From the NCBI GenBank assembly GCA_030377945.1, contig JAUCGD010000082.1, positions 1-13,014 of the forward strand: DNA of 13,014 nt, written 5' to 3'. This DNA comes from Desulfobacterales bacterium HSG17. Its GTDB lineage: Bacteria > Desulfobacterota > Desulfobacteria > Desulfobacterales > Desulfococcaceae. Shown one piece after another: positions 6,581 through 13,014 of the stretch. A program made the translations under genes and the position numbers. Each line of letters starts with the position of its first letter. Within the stretch, counting starts at the first letter, position 1. The notes beneath the pieces were generated by a model, which was not told where the DNA came from, did no database searches, and was given only the letters and a program-made list of their open reading frames with translations.

Positions 6581-8368
6581 CCTGAATTTTGCACAATAAA
6601 TAAAAATAGAGAAGAAACCATCTGGGAAACCGGTTATAATGGGGAATTGACTAAGATTCATCATAATAACAGGAGATACCCAGATGGTAAAATCCAACAA
6701 ATCAAAGAAACGGAAAAATCGCAAGTACAAAGGATTTAAACGAAATCCCGTCAGCTCTAAGAAAATCAAGGCTTCAACACCATACGATACGTGCACCGAG
6801 CAGTTGAGCCCATTTGGCGGGGTTTTAGCGCTGATCAAATTTTTTGATCTTATCGGTTTTAAGGCTATTTTTAATTTAGCCTATATAGGGCCATCTCGCA
6901 AACCTAAGCTGGGCCATTATAATATGATAGTCGGGGTGCTGATGCTACTGTTTATAGGATTTAACAGACTGTGGCACTTTAGTTATCTTCGGCTCGATGC
7001 AATGCTTTGCGGATTTTTTCAGCTGACTCGGTTACCTGTTGCTTCTACTTTCTGGCGCTATGTCAACAGCCTGGGAATTAACCAGGCAAACGCATTGATC
7101 CACTTGATGGCCTTGATGCGACAGCGTGCCTGGCAGTTGAGCGATTTGAATTATTCTTACGTTCGTGTGGATATCGATACGACTGTAGAAACTTTATTCG
7201 GAAATCAGCAAGGCGGCCGCAAAGGCCACAACACTAAGAATCGTGGAAAGAAAGGCTATCGACCGGTTTTGTGCTTCATCGAACAAAGCCGTGAGTATCT
7301 GGTGGGCAACCTGCGCAAGGGTGAAACAATTAGCGGTAAGGAAACGGCTGCCTTGATCAAAAAGGTCCGGAGATGCCTACCGGAATGCGTTCATGAAGTA
7401 TTGATTCGTGCTGACGGGGAATTTCAAAGTTGGGCAAGCGTTCAAGAGTGCATCAGTGAAAAGGTTGATTTTATTATCGCCAATAAACGATGCAATCCAA
7501 TATTTGACCCTAAGGGGTGGTATCAGCCGAAAAAGCGAAAACTACATCAGTATAATAGTTGTATATATCAACCTCAGGGTTGGGGACAACCCTGCCGATT
7601 TGTGGTCATGCGAATTCCCTTAGAAACAAAAAATGCCAAAGGCCAGGGCGTTCAACTACCGCTTTTTGAAGATGATCAATACAAATATCGAATATTTTGT
7701 ACCAGTCTGAAACGCAAGGCTCATAAAGTAATTCGTGAATATGACAAGCGGGCTGATGTCGAGAATTTGGTTGGTGAATGTAAACGGGAGGGTCTTGATG
7801 CGATTCCCTCCGCGCAGTTTAAAAGCAACTATGCCTATTTTCAGATTGTCATGTTGGCTTACAATATATGGCGTTATATGAAAATCCTTGCTGAGTGTAG
7901 TGCGCGCCAAGACAGCTTAAACGATATTGCTCATAATTGTCAGGGCATGAAAGGCATTGAGACCAACACAGTAAGAATTGCCCGACTTCGATTGCTGATG
8001 ATTTCGGCCAAAGTAGTCACAGACTCTAACCGTGACAAAGTTCGCTATTCAGTTCAAGACAGTCGAACGCAGGGGTTATTTTGTTTTTTGGAATATTTGG
8101 ATATGAAACGAAAAAAGCCAAGGCCATGGGTAACACAAGTGGTTGGAGCCATATAGAAAGTAAACATTATAGATGCACAAATTTTCTTGCACGGAGGGAT
8201 TTTGATGATGGTAGGGCATTTAGCCAGGGATGGGCCAGCAATCTTTACTTCTGAAATCCTTCAATTTATAGGGAAGAATTATCAGTGGCGACCAACAGGG
8301 AAATTAGTTTTGAAATCAAAAAGAACAGGGGTAAATCCCATAGCGGACGTTTTCGTGCAAAATTCAGG
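6581..8368 (+). mobile_element. Complete IS1380-family insertion sequence, 1788 bp
   Basis: Exact 14-base terminal inverted repeats CCTGAATTTTGCAC are found at 6581-6594 and, inverted, at 8355-8368. They start with CCT, as in IS1380-family ends. They enclose one full transposase gene and are flanked by a 5-base direct duplication TACTA. The element is slightly long for the family because ~200 bases follow the transposase stop codon. Intact ends, duplication and reading frame imply a recent, possibly still mobile insertion. Confidence 0.92.
6684..8156 (+). CDS. IS1380-family transposase
   Basis: A 490-residue DDE transposase. The N-terminus is very basic (KSKKRKNRKYKGFKR) for DNA binding. Catalytic residues fit the family: D165 in VDIDTTVETLFGNQQG, D244 in IRADGEFQ, and E360 in KRADVENLVGECKREG, the last forming the usual ADxEN..GE.K.E signature. 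GRKGHNTKNRGKKGYRP (178-193) is the glycine-rich segment after the first catalytic aspartate, typical of IS1380. A good AGGAGA ribosome site lies eight bases before the ATG. A TATAAT box at 6635-6640 may serve as its -10, without a clear -35. No frameshift or stop is seen, so it should be active. Confidence 0.95.
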   Translation: MVKSNKSKKRKNRKYKGFKRNPVSSKKIKASTPYDTCTEQLSPFGGVLALIKFFDLIGFKAIFNLAYIGPSRKPKLGHYNMIVGVLMLLFIGFNRLWHFSYLRLDAMLCGFFQLTRLPVASTFWRYVNSLGINQANALIHLMALMRQRAWQLSDLNYSYVRVDIDTTVETLFGNQQGGRKGHNTKNRGKKGYRPVLCFIEQSREYLVGNLRKGETISGKETAALIKKVRRCLPECVHEVLIRADGEFQSWASVQECISEKVDFIIANKRCNPIFDPKGWYQPKKRKLHQYNSCIYQPQGWGQPCRFVVMRIPLETKNAKGQGVQLPLFEDDQYKYRIFCTSLKRKAHKVIREYDKRADVENLVGECKREGLDAIPSAQFKSNYAYFQIVMLAYNIWRYMKILAECSARQDSLNDIAHNCQGMKGIETNTVRIARLRLLMISAKVVTDSNRDKVRYSVQDSRTQGLFCFLEYLDMKRKKPRPWVTQVVGAI

Positions 8369-8474
8369 TACTAAAACGATTTTTAAGGCAGAGCAGCATC
8401 CACCATTCAAACGATGTGCCGGGCCAGATGTTCCAGATTGTCGCTATAATCCGGCAATATGTCATCCGCAATGA
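8205..8474 (+). CDS. Possible small ORF running across the right end of IS1380
   Basis: The ATG at 8205 has a strong GGAGGG site six bases upstream, inside the non-coding tail of the IS. The frame encodes 89 residues (MMVGHLARDGPAIFTSEIL...), reads through the right inverted repeat and ends at 8474 in flanking DNA. The last ~35 residues therefore come from the insertion site and cannot be native to the element. No family is recognised. It may be a remnant of an IS passenger gene or chance. Confidence 0.25.
   Translation: MMVGHLARDGPAIFTSEILQFIGKNYQWRPTGKLVLKSKRTGVNPIADVFVQNSGTKTIFKAEQHPPFKRCAGPDVPDCRYNPAICHPQ
8355..8373. repeat. IS1380 right inverted repeat and right TACTA duplication
   Basis: GTGCAAAATTCAGG (8355-8368) is the exact reverse complement of the left end. 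The following TACTA (8369-8373) is the second copy of the target duplication. Confidence 0.85.
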
Positions 8475-8768
8475 TTGGGCTATGTCATGCAGTCTTTCCA
8501 AATAGATACGATCAATGAGGCGGTTCTCAGGGCGGGATAGCATGGGTCTATCCCCAGTATTGTAAGGCCTGCTATTGCGAGATTTGGAAACAGATCGATG
8601 AATGTATATACCGGTTGTTGGTAGCTGGCAGCAATAAAATCACCACAGGTCAAGCTTGGGTTTGCGGCCAGTAAGCATAAAAGGGGGTCATTTTGCCCCT
8701 GCCGCAAGTGTCGCATCTAATAAATTCAGATAGTTATCCAAATGTGCCTTGCGAACAAACTCAAAAAG
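8374..8768 (-). pseudogene. Decayed coding remnants between the two insertion sequences
   Basis: No intact gene is present in these ~400 bases, but the minus strand carries protein-like pieces in shifting frames. One is a 29-residue stretch, TLFEFVRKAHLDNYLNLLDA and on to a stop at 8688. Another contains PENRLIDRIYLERLHDIAQ near 8490-8550. A third, in another frame, reads ADDILPDYSDNLEHLARHIV and ends near 8394. An open frame of 78 codons (8480-8716) lies in the third frame. The pattern suggests a frameshifted gene whose family I do not recognise. Confidence 0.3.
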
Positions 8769-10542
8769 TGTAGGCACACGTTTCGTGAATTAAATGTTGC
8801 TTTTATAATGTTTACACGCTATTTGTGTAAGCATGTATCTAAGAAAAACCAAGCGAAAGAATAAGGACGGCTCTACCGTCGAATACTTCCAGCTGGCCCA
8901 CAATGAGCGTCACCCTGAAACGCGAAAGCCAGTGGCCAAAATCATCCATAACTTTGGAAGGGCTGATCAGCTGGACCGTCAGAATTTGGTGCGCCTTTGT
9001 CAATCCATTGCTCGTGTATGTGGATTAACTATTACAGTCCCTTTTGATGAGAATCCTGCTGCGCTGCCTTCCATCGCGGGCACTGGATTTCCAGACGACC
9101 TTAAAATTAAGCAGACCCTTTCTCTCGGATGTCCATTGGTCATCGAAACTCTTTGGGAACGACTGGGATTAAAAAAGGCTTTTGCCAAAATCGCAAGTAC
9201 TACTGGCTCCCAGGTGTCTTATGAGAGGGCTCTTTTTGCGATGGTGGCTAACAGGTTATGTGATCCCGAATCCAAACTTGGTGTCTGGGATCGATGGCTG
9301 TCTAAAGTTTACCTTCCTTCCTGTGAGGACCTGAAATTAAGGCATATGTACGAGGCCATGGATCTGCTCCATGCCAATATTGACGAGATCGAAAAGACTG
9401 TATTCTTCAGCATTGCCAATCTGTTCAATCTGGAAGTGGATTTGATATTTTACGATACAACCACGGCTTCGTTCAGCGTCGATTACGAAGATGACCCTGA
9501 GCATCATCCCAATGCAACCATGCGCAAGTTCGGTCTCGGAAAAGAAGGAACCTGGGGACCACAGGTAGTTGTTGCTCTTGCCGTTACCCGAGAAGGCATT
9601 CCGGTTCGAAGCTGGGTTTTTCCCGGCAACACCACTGATGTTAATACCGTTGAAAAAATCCGTGCCGATCTCAGGGGCTGGAACCTGGGGCGTGCCATGT
9701 TTGTGGCTGACTCAGGCATGAACTCCGAAGACAATCGTGCTGAATTGTCCAGGGCTTGTGGCAAATATATTTTGGCCTGCCGTATGGCCAGTGTTGCCGA
9801 GATCAAGCGAGATGTCCTCACCAAACGCGGACGATACACTGTCTTCAAGGACAACCTGCATGCCAAAGAAGTCATCGTAGGTGATGGTGAACGTCGCAAA
9901 CGCTATATCCTGTGCTACAACCCCAAGGAAGCCCGCCGACAGGAAAAACATCGCCGGATGATCGTTGATCTTCTTGAAACGAAACTCGATAGCCACAAGG
10001 ATCAATCGGCAACAGCCCAATGGGCAATCGAACTTCTTGCCTCCCGCCGCTTTAAACGATATCTGCGCGTAACCAAATCTGGTCAGGTGCGTATTGATCG
10101 AGGCGCAGTCAAAGGAGCCGCCAAATACGATGGCAAATGGGTAATCGAGACCAACGACGACACCATCAGCCTGGAAGATGCCGCTTGCGGTTACAAAAGT
10201 TTGATGGTGATTGAACGCTGCTTCCGCTCCCTAAAACGAACTCAGATCAAAATGACGCCGATGTATCACTGGGCATCCCGGCGCATTGAAGCTCATGTCA
10301 AAATTTGCGTGCTTGCATTGATGATTGAGCGTATTGCCGAAATCGAATGTGATACGCCTTGGCCACAAATTGGCCGCGCTTTGGATGCTCTACAGGTTAC
10401 AGAGTTTTTCAATTTAAATTTTCGTGTGCTTATGCGCAACGAGCTGCCTTCATCAACACAAAACATATTTAAATTATTGAAGATAAAGGTTCCCAAGCAG
10501 GTTATCGACCTTGAGGAAAGCCCTTGAAATTGTAGGCACACG
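8769..10542 (+). mobile_element. IS1634-family (IS4-like) insertion sequence, ends approximate
   Basis: The transposase identifies the family. The same 12-mer TGTAGGCACACG stands at 8769-8780 and 10531-10542, just outside the gene on both sides, in direct rather than inverted orientation. The 12-mer is partly self-complementary (TGT...ACA), so it could also serve as a weak inverted end: GTGT-4-ACA matches on both sides. No target duplication was found, so the exact boundaries are uncertain. A small hairpin TTACAC/GTGTAA precedes the start codon. Confidence 0.7.
8833..10527 (+). CDS. IS1634-family transposase
   Basis: A 564-residue DDE transposase of the IS4 superfamily, IS1634 branch, recognised from its start (MYLRKTKRKNKDGSTVEYFQ, LAHNERHPETRKPVAKIIHN) and the long insert between the second D and the E. 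Catalytic residues: D208 in IFYDTTTASF, D293 in FVADSGMNSEDN, and E461 in LMVIERCFRSLKRTQ, followed by the usual HW.SRRIEAHV.ICVLAL..ER helix. No frameshift or internal stop is seen and the length is normal, so it should be functional. The ribosome site is weak, as is common for transposases. It carries no passenger gene. Confidence 0.93.
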   Translation: MYLRKTKRKNKDGSTVEYFQLAHNERHPETRKPVAKIIHNFGRADQLDRQNLVRLCQSIARVCGLTITVPFDENPAALPSIAGTGFPDDLKIKQTLSLGCPLVIETLWERLGLKKAFAKIASTTGSQVSYERALFAMVANRLCDPESKLGVWDRWLSKVYLPSCEDLKLRHMYEAMDLLHANIDEIEKTVFFSIANLFNLEVDLIFYDTTTASFSVDYEDDPEHHPNATMRKFGLGKEGTWGPQVVVALAVTREGIPVRSWVFPGNTTDVNTVEKIRADLRGWNLGRAMFVADSGMNSEDNRAELSRACGKYILACRMASVAEIKRDVLTKRGRYTVFKDNLHAKEVIVGDGERRKRYILCYNPKEARRQEKHRRMIVDLLETKLDSHKDQSATAQWAIELLASRRFKRYLRVTKSGQVRIDRGAVKGAAKYDGKWVIETNDDTISLEDAACGYKSLMVIERCFRSLKRTQIKMTPMYHWASRRIEAHVKICVLALMIERIAEIECDTPWPQIGRALDALQVTEFFNLNFRVLMRNELPSSTQNIFKLLKIKVPKQVIDLEESP

Positions 10543-10827
10543 CTGAATTTCATTCAGTGGCATAAATCGTTTGATGGCAGGGTTTTATGGAGATTTGCAA
10601 ACTTACAGACCGCAAACCCAAGTCAAGCATACCAATTTTACCAGACGTTTTGCCAAAAATTTGGTCACAGGATTCTGACCCAGCGGCGGTTCAGCGAGAT
10701 GGTCTGTTTTTTAGACCTTTATGGCCTGATCAATGCCAGGGTGATCAGTCAGGGGAGGTATGGTGTCAAAAAAGAAATCCGAGGCAGTTTGCCTGAAAAA
10801 ATAGTAGGGTTAATATTGAATCCGTGA
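10543..10827 (+). pseudogene. C-terminal winged-helix fragment of an Orc1/Cdc6-type AAA ATPase
   Basis: A 94-residue open stretch without a start codon follows the IS1634 end directly. Its C-terminal part, AYQFYQTFCQKFGHRILTQR then RFSEMVCFLDLYGLINARVI and SQGRYGVKKEIRGSLPEKIV, matches the winged-helix origin-binding domain of archaeal Orc1/Cdc6. In particular it has the (P)LTQRR.S..(L)..LD..G(I/L)INARV(V/I)S.GRYG..KEI pattern. The AAA+ ATPase part is absent, and the sequence left of the IS does not look like it, so the gene is broken and rearranged. Such genes are archaeal or eukaryotic in general and rare in bacteria, where they sit in accessory regions. A competing 69-codon frame at 10587-10796 is a shadow. 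Confidence 0.72.
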
Positions 10828-10954
10828 AGTAACACCATGAATTGATTCAGTTTTCAATTAATTAGTTGGATTTCAGAGTATTAGCGTCTGCAGTGTGATA
10901 CTCTTATCTCAAAAAAACGTATGAGTTTAGAGAGCTATAAATTACGCAATCCAC
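10828..10954. other. Gap after the DUF488 genes, with one hairpin
   Basis: AGAGTAT (10875-10881) pairs with ATACTCT (10898-10904) in otherwise featureless AT-rich DNA between the Orc1/Cdc6 fragment and the end of the DUF488 operon. No T-tract follows on either strand, so it is at best a weak end of the convergent transcripts. Confidence 0.3.
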
Positions 10955-11392
10955 TTATAGAATATGTTTTATTGTAATATTGCCCCAGCATTTCTGGAAA
11001 TATTCTAAAACAAGGCGTCGGTGGCAATTGTCAGGCTTGTCCTCGCTACACATTAAACAATCTCCGACTAAGATCTTTCCAGCATACTTCTTATCAATTT
11101 GCCTTTTCGTTATTAGTTTAATAAATGAGTCCTGGTAGGCATCCCAATCACCCTTCTTTTTCTTGAACGAATCAAGAATCTCTTTGTCTGGGGCTAATTC
11201 AGGTATGTGGATATAATCTATCTTGGAAATTTCATTTAAAAAATATTTAAGGTCATCTCTTTTTGCAAAACCAGCTAACTGCGATACATTGTTCAATCTG
11301 ACATCGACTACTCGTTTGACGCCTGATTTTTGTAACGCACTAAAAAAGTATTCAGCCTTTTTCTTTGTAAATCCAATAGTGTAAACAATCAT
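10955..11392 (-). CDS. DUF488 family protein (short form)
   Basis: A 145-residue soluble protein. Family motifs: YTIGFT at residues 4-9, VVDVRLNN at 28-35, and the C-terminal LMCSEDKPDNCHRRLV at 113-128, where C-x-E...CHR is the family signature. The central part (AGFAKRDDLKYFLNEIS, YIHIPELAPDKEILD) puts it in a different DUF488 subgroup from its neighbour. The conserved Cys, Glu, Cys and His could form an active or metal site, but no activity is established. It is the last gene of the minus-strand set, 39 bases after the other DUF488 gene. GGA shortly before the ATG is a weak ribosome site. Confidence 0.85.
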   Translation of the reverse strand: MIVYTIGFTKKKAEYFFSALQKSGVKRVVDVRLNNVSQLAGFAKRDDLKYFLNEISKIDYIHIPELAPDKEILDSFKKKKGDWDAYQDSFIKLITKRQIDKKYAGKILVGDCLMCSEDKPDNCHRRLVLEYFQKCWGNITIKHIL

Positions 11393-11431
11393 ACGAATCC
11401 AATATTATAATTTTGTTTTAAGAAGAGGTAT

Positions 11432-12022
11432 TTATTCATTATTTTTCTTTTCGTATGCAATTTTTTCACTTTGCTTATCATAAGCCTGGTTAATGAGTTC
11501 ATCCGGACTATCAAAAAGCGAGAGTTCCGGTATTTTGAGAGCCTTCATTAATCGCTTTTCAGCTTGCTGATTTGTCTCCAGTTCACCATTTTCAAGGATA
11601 TGCTCAATTTTTATATCATCCTCTCGGAAGATCCTGCAGATTAAAATCATTCTGTGGCAAGTGATTGGGTCTTTCTCAGAACACATTAAGGCTATTTTAT
11701 ATTTTACAATTCCCTTATTTAATCGGCCTAACCCTTCTCTAAAAAGGTCGGTATCTGAAATTAAATTATAAACTGCTTTTCCATTTTTATAGCAGCTTGA
11801 ATCATCACTACGGGGGCCTAATTCCTTACCGAGATAAACATATAGGATATCATGTTTTTTTAATTCATCCTTGAGGGTTTCACGATTGAATTGAGGATTG
11901 AATTTGCTGTAAGGTGATGATCTAACATCCACTATCGCATTAATTTCATGTTCTTCCAAAAGATTCAAAAATTCATCGATTGAATGATTCGAATGCCCTA
12001 TTGTGTAAATATTCTTTTCCAT
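11432..12022 (-). CDS. DUF488 family protein (long form)
   Basis: A 196-residue soluble protein with the complete DUF488 pattern: IYTIGHSNHS at residues 5-14, IVDVRSSPYSKFNPQFNRE at 30-48, YLGKELGPR at 63-71, and MCSEKDPITCHRMIL at 113-127. The domain ends near residue 150; the rest is a charged tail (NQQAEKRLMKALKIPELSLF...). The gene starts five bases after the stop of the dual-OB gene, with AGGG about ten bases before the ATG, so the two are translated from one message. DUF488 proteins are widespread in bacteria and archaea with unknown biochemistry. Two divergent copies in a row next to an OB-fold protein and a helicase remnant suggest work on nucleic acids. Confidence 0.88.
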   Translation of the reverse strand: MEKNIYTIGHSNHSIDEFLNLLEEHEINAIVDVRSSPYSKFNPQFNRETLKDELKKHDILYVYLGKELGPRSDDSSCYKNGKAVYNLISDTDLFREGLGRLNKGIVKYKIALMCSEKDPITCHRMILICRIFREDDIKIEHILENGELETNQQAEKRLMKALKIPELSLFDSPDELINQAYDKQSEKIAYEKKNNE

Positions 12023-12027
12023 AAAAT

Positions 12028-12912
12028 TTAACCCTGATTTCCAATAACACCAGCAACAAGCTTATAACAATAATCTTGCCAGGGCTCGCTTATACTTATA
12101 CAAAAACTGACTATTTTCAGGTTTAAGCTATACTCACCTACATTTTTATTAATGTATTCTTTTCTAATGATTTTATCAGTGACAATGAATGAATAATTAG
12201 TACCGTTATATTGAAACTTTGCTCTTACTTTTTTCTTGTTTGTACCTTCAAAATCGACATTGATTGTGACTTTTGCCGGTTGAATCAGCATAAGAGATGT
12301 TGTGCACTCTGAAAATGCTAAATCAATTGGAATTCTGTCGTTATAGCCAACAAAACTGTGGTATCCATTTATCCATATGGTTTCTTCATTATCATAATAT
12401 TCAGGTAATTCTGAGATAGATAGTGATCGCTTATAAATCCATTTTTTTCCTTCATCAATCAAATAGTTTTCAGTCTGATACTTGTTGGGAAAAGGTTTTC
12501 GAATAGGTACTGAGATTATATCTAAAAGATCAAAGGGTTCCTTATTTGTGCTTTTATCGAAACTGAAATATATTTCGCCCATTTGTTTTGCACTAACAGG
12601 CCTAATCCAATCCTTATCTCCCTTTTCAACAAGTTGCTTACCTGCGATGCAACTACCATTGTATTTATGGGAATTTGCAAAGCATACAATATTCTTGTAA
12701 CCAATCATTACTCTGGACTCTGTCTCCGGCGGTGTTTCTTTTTCATGGGCTGTTTCCTCATTAACAGTATCGACAATGCCACTTCCATCCCAGTCTGGCT
12801 TTTTTGAGAACTTGGATGATTTATCTATTTTTTCAACTTTATACCTTCTATCAAGAATAACTACGGCTCCCTTATCTGTATCACTCCTAATTAGTGCCTG
12901 AACGAAAACCAC
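12028..12912 (-). CDS. Dual-OB-domain-like protein, with a helicase tail in frame at its N-terminus
   Basis: The long frame encodes 294 residues. Residues ~69-294 resemble proteins annotated as dual OB domain: YKNIVCFANSHKYNGSCIAG at 72-91, DWIRPVS at 101-107, then a beta-rich region with two probable OB folds, ending WQDYCYKLVAG. Residues 7-24 (LIRSDTDKGAVVILDRRY) instead match the end of motif VI in DinG/XPD-type helicases; 25-68 is a charged linker. The two parts are in one frame with no stop between them, so the ancestral protein was probably a helicase with a C-terminal dual-OB domain. The GTG at 12912 lies in a repeat and has no ribosome site; the ATG at 12708 (M69) is an alternative start but also lacks a good one. 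The product today may be just the OB part, or nothing. Confidence 0.7.
   Translation of the reverse strand: MVFVQALIRSDTDKGAVVILDRRYKVEKIDKSSKFSKKPDWDGSGIVDTVNEETAHEKETPPETESRVMIGYKNIVCFANSHKYNGSCIAGKQLVEKGDKDWIRPVSAKQMGEIYFSFDKSTNKEPFDLLDIISVPIRKPFPNKYQTENYLIDEGKKWIYKRSLSISELPEYYDNEETIWINGYHSFVGYNDRIPIDLAFSECTTSLMLIQPAKVTINVDFEGTNKKKVRAKFQYNGTNYSFIVTDKIIRKEYINKNVGEYSLNLKIVSFCISISEPWQDYCYKLVAGVIGNQG
12841..12894 (-). pseudogene. Truncated motif VI tail of a DinG/XPD-type helicase
   Basis: LIRSDTDKGAVVILDRRY fits the sequence that follows Q-x-x-G-R in motif VI of superfamily 2 DinG/XPD helicases (GRLIRSexDxGvVvilDxR). The glutamine and GR part is missing exactly where the 16-base repeat begins, so the gene was cut there and the rest of the helicase is gone or lies elsewhere. 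Confidence 0.55.
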
Positions 12913-13013
12913 CCATTTTTAGCCAGCCAGGTTCTGTGCTCAAAAAATTTTACTGCCGGATTGATCTTTGTTGCGTCGAAAAGAAAAATACACCGCTTTT
13001 CTACACCATAGCA
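12891..13013 (-). CDS. Partial C-terminus of an unrecognised protein entering from the right edge
   Basis: Forty codons are open from the window edge to a TAA at 12891-12893, in a frame different from the dual-OB frame. The peptide starts CYGVEKRCIFLFDATKINPA and ends TWLAKNGWFSFRH. The end of the frame coincides with the 16-base repeat, as expected if this is a gene of the inserted element running up to its terminus. The family is not recognised and the region may also be non-coding repeat DNA. Confidence 0.35.
   Translation of the reverse strand, partial: CYGVEKRCIFLFDATKINPAVKFFEHRTWLAKNGWFSFRH
12893..12908. repeat. Second copy of the AGTGCCTGAACGAAAA repeat unit
   Basis: This 16-mer is identical to the right arm of the palindrome at the radA stop (2711-2726, minus-strand reading). 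Here it is a single arm followed by CCACCC rather than by its complement. It sits exactly at the point where the helicase reading is broken. Confidence 0.65.
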
Positions 13014-13014
13014 G

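Noticed and set aside
8480..8716. A 78-codon minus-strand frame
   Set aside because: No family is recognised, there is no ribosome site, and better-looking peptide pieces lie in the other two minus frames of the same decayed stretch.
10610..10622. Shared CCGCAAACCCAAG with the minus strand near 8658-8670, as a sign of a duplicated segment
   Set aside because: The similarity does not extend on either side beyond a few bases and the encoded frames differ; treated as chance.
10587..10796. A 69-codon plus-strand frame starting MEICKLTDRKPK
   Set aside because: The neighbouring frame over the same bases gives the Orc1/Cdc6 winged-helix pattern without gaps, so this frame is its shadow.
1..13014. 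CRISPR array or other regularly spaced repeats
   Set aside because: No set of short repeats with regular spacing was seen on either strand.

Overview
The window looks like a chromosomal segment of an anaerobic, deltaproteobacterial-type bacterium (Desulfobacterota, probably Desulfobacterales-like). This is inferred from protein style: the MTKKPTYTELE-type coiled-coil start of the LuxR-type regulator, the RadA/RlmE/YebC sequences, and the IS1380 and IS1634 elements. No rRNA or other firm taxonomic marker is present.

Positions 1-6360 are ordinary housekeeping DNA. On the minus strand a tight cluster runs radA (DNA repair) - rlmE (23S rRNA 2'-O-methyltransferase) - yebC, closed by a strong hairpin at about 1249-1286, followed by a separate LuxR-type regulator (186-1190) with its own promoter. 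Divergent from radA, the plus strand carries a HisJ-like PHP phosphatase, an MltB-like lytic transglycosylase that overlaps a small two-helix membrane protein by 4 bases, and a tRNA-Glu(CTC) with a classic intrinsic terminator.

From the tRNA to the right edge the character changes to accessory, island-like DNA. It holds an intact IS1380-family element with 14-bp inverted repeats and a 5-bp target duplication (6581-8368), about 400 bp of decayed sequence, and an IS1634-family transposase bracketed by two direct copies of a 12-bp sequence (about 8769-10542). Immediately after that lies a broken C-terminal winged-helix fragment of an Orc1/Cdc6-type replication ATPase (10543-10827), which is not an ordinary bacterial gene.

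The most interesting part is a minus-strand three-gene set at 10955-12912: a dual-OB-like protein carrying the tail of a DinG/XPD-type helicase in frame at its N-terminus, then two different DUF488 proteins. The helicase is cut at its motif VI by a repeat whose 16-bp unit also forms a near-perfect palindrome over the radA stop codon. The set resembles the remains of an uncharacterised nucleic-acid-processing or defence operon interrupted by a mobile sequence. That reading is inference; the function of DUF488 is not established to my knowledge.
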